DNA from: Phyllobacterium pellucidum
Lineage (GTDB): Bacteria > Pseudomonadota > Alphaproteobacteria > Rhizobiales > Rhizobiaceae
Reading direction: 5' to 3'
DNA length: 64,000 nucleotides
Assembly: GCF_013327855.1 (NCBI RefSeq)
Contig: NZ_JABUMX010000001.1
Span: 1 to 64,000 of the forward strand
How positions within the stretch are numbered: the first letter of the stretch is position 1; each line of letters begins with the position of its first letter. Shown here piece by piece: positions 61,009-64,000 of this stretch. The translations under genes were made by a program, and so were the position numbers. Below the pieces are notes generated by a model. That model was given only the letters and a program-made list of their open reading frames with translations, was not told the origin of the DNA and searched no databases.

Positions 61009-61989
61009 TCAATGGTTCGGCCGGAAAGCGCTTGGCGGCTTGCCCTCGAAACTCCTGAATGTCCGTGTGAATGCAGCAGCCGAGGAAAATCCCGTCCGCG
61101 CAGCGATATCCGCCAGCGGCGATTTCGTGTCGGTAATGAGCCGCCGCGCCACCTTGAGCCGCAAGCGCAGATAGTATCGTCCGGGCCCCTCGCCGACCGC
61201 TTTTGCGAAGATTTTCTCAAGGCTGCGCGCGCTGAGCCCGCAACGCCGGGCGATGGCGCCGACTGTCAGGGGCGCATCGATATGGGCTTCCATGAGGCGG
61301 ATCGCGCCCGCAAGCTTGGGATGCACATCGTCGAGCCGGCCCAACGAAACCAGCGGCTGCGCGTCGCTCGACGTATGCGCCTCGTCATAGATGAAGACGC
61401 TGGCGACATCGAGGGCGACCGACATGCCATAGCGCGAGCGAATCAAATGCAGCATCAGGTCGAAGGTCGGCGAGGCGCCGCCACTCGTGAAGACAGGACC
61501 GTCGATGACATAGCGGTCGGGCCTGATATCGGATTCCGGGAACTCCGCCGTAAACTCCTCCATGTCCTCCCAGTGGGTGGTCGCCTTGCGCCCGGCGAGA
61601 AGACCAGCACGGCCAAGCAGCCAGGACCCTGCCTCGATGCCGCCGATCATCTGATAGTGATGGACGGCGCGCCGCAGGTTGGCGGTAAAGGTCGTGCGCG
61701 CGATGTCTGAAGTGCCAAAACCACCGATAACCAATAACATATCGCCTTTTACGGAAGCATCGAATGAACCAGAAACCGCAATCGGCAAGCCGCACGTCAT
61801 CATGGCCGGCTCGCCGTCCAGCGAGACGATTCGCCATTTGAAGAGTATGCTCCCGGAGACGCGGTTGGCCGCGCGCATCGGATCGATTGTCGATGCAACA
61901 CACATGAGCGAAGCGCCGCTGAAAACGAGGACGGTCACATCCAGCGGTTTGGTGTCGGGCAAAAAGACTGGCGAAGTTTCGCTTTTCAT
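61009..61989 (-). CDS. cdhR: GlxA/CdhR-type AraC family regulator of carnitine catabolism
   Basis: A 326-residue protein with an N-terminal DJ-1/PfpI-like (glutamine-amidotransferase-fold) domain (about 15-195, [17 protein letters not shown]) and a C-terminal AraC DNA-binding domain with two HTHs ([26 protein letters not shown] and [22 protein letters not shown]). This architecture is that of CdhR and GbdR in Pseudomonas. The ATG at 61989 is preferred over the TTG at 61998. Tandem 10-base repeats lie in the spacer to the divergent BKACE gene. Confidence 0.88.
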   Translation of the reverse strand: MKSETSPVFLPDTKPLDVTVLVFSGASLMCVASTIDPMRAANRVSGSILFKWRIVSLDGEPAMMTCGLPIAVSGSFDASVKGDMLLVIGGFGTSDIARTTFTANLRRAVHHYQMIGGIEAGSWLLGRAGLLAGRKATTHWEDMEEFTAEFPESDIRPDRYVIDGPVFTSGGASPTFDLMLHLIRSRYGMSVALDVASVFIYDEAHTSSDAQPLVSLGRLDDVHPKLAGAIRLMEAHIDAPLTVGAIARRCGLSARSLEKIFAKAVGEGPGRYYLRLRLKVARRLITDTKSPLADIAARTGFSSAAAFTRTFRSFEGKPPSAFRPNH

Positions 61990-62006
61990 CAATTTCAATT
62001 CGTATA

Positions 62007-62026
62007 TCGCAAAGCATCGCTTGGCA
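62007..62026. promoter_or_regulatory. Tandem 10-bp direct repeat, putative CdhR operator
   Basis: TCGCAAAGCA and TCGCTTGGCA are adjacent with 7 of 10 bases equal, so the repeat period is about one helical turn. They lie in the 80-base spacer between cdhR and the BKACE gene. AraC-type activators bind such direct repeats. Confidence 0.5.
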
Positions 62027-62069
62027 ATCGGGCCATGATCACGGCAACGAAAAATATGGGAGCAGAGCT

Positions 62070-62975
62070 ATGGGACTTACCCCCAATCGCGAAGTATTCA
62101 TCACCTGTGCTGTGACCGGCGCGGGAGACACGACAGGTCGTTCCGACAAGGTGCCGGTCACGCCGCGCCAGATCGCCGACGAGTGCATTGCCGCAGCCAA
62201 TGCCGGCGCTGCAATCGCTCACATCCATGTGCGCGATCCGAAGACCGGCAAGGGTTCTCGCGATGTCGCGCTCTATACCGAGGTCGTCGAGCACATCAAG
62301 GCGTCGGGCGTCGACATGGTCTTGAACCTGACCGCCGGGATGGGGGGCGACCTGACGCTCGGCAGTGTCGAGCAGCCAATGCCGCCCTCCGCGATCGGCA
62401 CCGACATGGCGGGCGCGACCGAGCGCCTCGAACACGTCGCCAAGCTTCGTCCGGAAATCTGCACGCTCGACTGCGGCACGATGAACTTCGGCGAAGGCGA
62501 CTACGTCATGACCAATACGCCGGCGATGCTGAAGGCAATGGCGGCGCAGATAACGGCACTCGGCGTTCGCCCCGAGGTTGAAATCTTCGATACCGGCCAC
62601 CTGCTTCTCGCCAAGTGGCTCTACGACCAGAAGCTGCTCGAAGATCCGGTCATGGTCCAGCTCTGCATGGGCATTCCCTGGGGCGCGCCCGATGATATCC
62701 ATACGCTTTTGGCCCTCACCAACAATCTGCCGAAAAACTGGACGTTCTCCGCTTTCTCGATCGGCCGCAACCAGATGCCCTATGCGGCGATGGCCATGCT
62801 TGCCGGCGGCAATATCCGTGTCGGTCTTGAAGACAATATCTGGCTCGACAAGGGCGTGCTTGCCACCAACGGCCCACTGGTCGAGCGGGCAGTAAAGGTT
62901 GCCGAAGGCATCGGCGCAAAGATTCTTGGACCGAACGACGTCCGCGAGCGCATGAAACTCACAAAGGGCTGGTGA
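62070..62975 (+). CDS. cdhC: BKACE-family dehydrocarnitine cleavage enzyme
   Basis: A 301-residue TIM-barrel protein of the beta-keto acid cleavage (DUF849) family. Metal ligands are in AHIHVRDP (His51, His53), with NLTAGMGG and [11 protein letters not shown]. Family members condense a beta-keto acid with acetyl-CoA. In carnitine clusters the substrate is 3-dehydrocarnitine, giving acetoacetate and betainyl-CoA. Its partner dehydrogenase starts 4 bases after its stop and the thioesterase gene is nearby, which supports this substrate. Confidence 0.88.
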   Translation: MGLTPNREVFITCAVTGAGDTTGRSDKVPVTPRQIADECIAAANAGAAIAHIHVRDPKTGKGSRDVALYTEVVEHIKASGVDMVLNLTAGMGGDLTLGSVEQPMPPSAIGTDMAGATERLEHVAKLRPEICTLDCGTMNFGEGDYVMTNTPAMLKAMAAQITALGVRPEVEIFDTGHLLLAKWLYDQKLLEDPVMVQLCMGIPWGAPDDIHTLLALTNNLPKNWTFSAFSIGRNQMPYAAMAMLAGGNIRVGLEDNIWLDKGVLATNGPLVERAVKVAEGIGAKILGPNDVRERMKLTKGW

Positions 62976-62979
62976 TAGA

Positions 62980-64000
62980 ATGGCTGGAATTCGCAAGGCT
63001 GCGGCGGTTGGCGGCGGCGTAATTGGTGCGGGCTGGGTGGCTCGCCTTCTTCTCAACGGCATCGACGTTTCGATCTACGATCCGGATCCCGAGGCTGAGC
63101 GCAAAGTCAGCGAGGTGATGAAGAATTCTCGCCGCGCCTATAAGACCATGGTGCCGGACGGCTTGCCGAAAGAAGGAAAGCTGACATTCGCCAAGTCCAT
63201 ACAGGAAGCCGTCGACGGCGCTGACTTCATTCAGGAAAGCGTTCCCGAACGGCTCGAACTGAAGCACAAGGTACTTGCCGAGATCGACAAGCATGCCGCG
63301 ACGGATGCTATTGTCGGTTCATCCACCTCGGGCATTCTCCCGTCCGACATGCAGACCGCGATGAAGCACCCCGAGCGTCTTGTCGTCGGGCATCCCTATA
63401 ACCCGGTCTATCTGCTGCCGCTCGTCGAAATCGTCGGCGGCAAGCTGACCTCTCCAGACGCTGTCGAAAAAGCGCGCGAACTCTATGCCTCCATCGGCAT
63501 GAAGCCGGTGGTCATCCGCAAGGAGATCGAGGCTTTCGTCGGCGATCGCCTACTCGAGGCGGTCTGGCGCGAGTCGCTTTGGCTGATCAAGGACGACATT
63601 ACCACCGTCGAGGAACTCGACGATATCATGCGCTATTCATTCGGCATTCGCTGGGCGCAGATGGGCATGTTCCAGGTCTATCGCGTCGCCGGCGGCGAAG
63701 CGGGCATGCGCCACTTCATCGCCCAGTTCGGTCCCTGCCTGTCCTGGCCGTGGACCAAGCTCATGGACGTGCCCGAACTAACCGAAGAACTGGTGGACAA
63801 GATCGCCAACCAGTCGGATGAGCAGGCGCACGGCCTTTCGATCCGCGAACTCGAACGCATCCGCGACGACAATCTCGTGGCGATCATGGAAGCGCTGTCG
63901 CGCCAGAACAAGGGCAAGGGTTGGGGCGCGGGCGCCCTCTACAAGGATTATACGAAGCGCCTCTCGAAGCTCGCCCAGAAGCCGGCGACCTCCAAGGCCG
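62980..64000 (+). CDS. cdhA: L-carnitine dehydrogenase (3' end outside the window)
   Basis: The frame from the ATG at 62980 stays open to the last base, 340 codons. It encodes a 3-hydroxyacyl-CoA-dehydrogenase-fold protein with the NAD motif GGGVIGAGW (11-19), STSGILPSDM, VGHPYNPVYLLPLVE and a C-terminal helical domain (EAVWRESLWLIKDDI). In carnitine clusters this enzyme oxidises L-carnitine to 3-dehydrocarnitine with NAD+. The visible part already exceeds the roughly 320 residues of the Pseudomonas enzyme and ends in a linker-like KPATSKA, so a C-terminal thioesterase fusion, as reported for rhizobial enzymes, is possible. Confidence 0.85.
   Translation, partial: MAGIRKAAAVGGGVIGAGWVARLLLNGIDVSIYDPDPEAERKVSEVMKNSRRAYKTMVPDGLPKEGKLTFAKSIQEAVDGADFIQESVPERLELKHKVLAEIDKHAATDAIVGSSTSGILPSDMQTAMKHPERLVVGHPYNPVYLLPLVEIVGGKLTSPDAVEKARELYASIGMKPVVIRKEIEAFVGDRLLEAVWRESLWLIKDDITTVEELDDIMRYSFGIRWAQMGMFQVYRVAGGEAGMRHFIAQFGPCLSWPWTKLMDVPELTEELVDKIANQSDEQAHGLSIRELERIRDDNLVAIMEALSRQNKGKGWGAGALYKDYTKRLSKLAQKPATSKA

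Noticed and set aside
61995..63062. A long minus-strand frame over the BKACE and carnitine dehydrogenase genes
   Set aside because: Both plus-strand genes have clear family motifs; the antisense frame has none.

Overview
The window is chromosomal DNA of an alphaproteobacterium of the order Hyphomicrobiales (Rhizobiales), close to the Phyllobacterium / Mesorhizobium / Brucella / Rhizobium group. The evidence is a LexA with a GAAC-N7-GAAC SOS box, LpxI in place of LpxH, an EipB (DUF1849) envelope protein, a ClpS-ClpA-phasin-SPOR carboxypeptidase neighbourhood, and a carnitine / glycine-betaine catabolic cluster. Genus assignment is inference. No tRNA, rRNA, insertion sequence, prophage or CRISPR array was seen. 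Coding density is high and no stretch over 300 bases lacks a gene.

Layout. 3-5946: a surface locus made of a DUF11-repeat / SdrD-B-like protein, broken by a one-base frameshift near 1574 and truncated by the window edge, translationally coupled to a 1272-residue exported beta-barrel protein of unknown function. 6044-12886: lexA (SOS boxes), comEC (convergent), gltX, gltA, and a small P-loop kinase-like gene. 12883-25987, minus strand: rpsB-tsf-pyrH-frr-uppS-cdsA-rseP-bamA-lpxD-fabZ-lpxA-lpxI-lpxB, linking translation, lipid precursors, outer-membrane assembly and lipid A synthesis. The dxr and skp genes that E. coli carries in this cluster are missing. 26186-35684: eipB, a RidA protein, gdpD-type phosphodiesterase, a COG3146 acyltransferase-like gene, a HIT protein, a PAP2 membrane protein, azlCD, clpS-clpA and a phasin with a palindromic PhaR-like box. 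35910-48153: a D-Ala-D-Ala carboxypeptidase with SPOR domain, small unknowns, a xanthine/uracil permease, L-serine dehydratase, DUF599, MFS, DUF1624 and MerR genes, mgtE, and an aldehyde dehydrogenase. 48304-50300: pabB-pabA. 50328-53147: an Lrp-family regulator divergent from arginase and ornithine aminotransferase.

53196-64000 appears to be a complete route for quaternary amines. Carnitine dehydrogenase (cut by the window end), a dehydrocarnitine-cleaving BKACE enzyme and a betainyl-CoA thioesterase, under a GlxA/CdhR-type regulator, would turn L-carnitine into glycine betaine. A Rieske monooxygenase (GbcA-like) and two tandem FAD/GcvT-type demethylases, with a divergent LysR regulator, would then demethylate betaine stepwise towards glycine. 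The reductase partner of the Rieske enzyme is not in the window.

The least explained items are the frameshifted surface locus and its barrel partner, a 68-nt near-perfect hairpin between gdpD and the COG3146 gene, a twin-CX3C tail on the DUF1624 protein, a Lys/Pro-rich tail on ClpA, and several dyad or direct-repeat operators that have plausible cognate regulators beside them.
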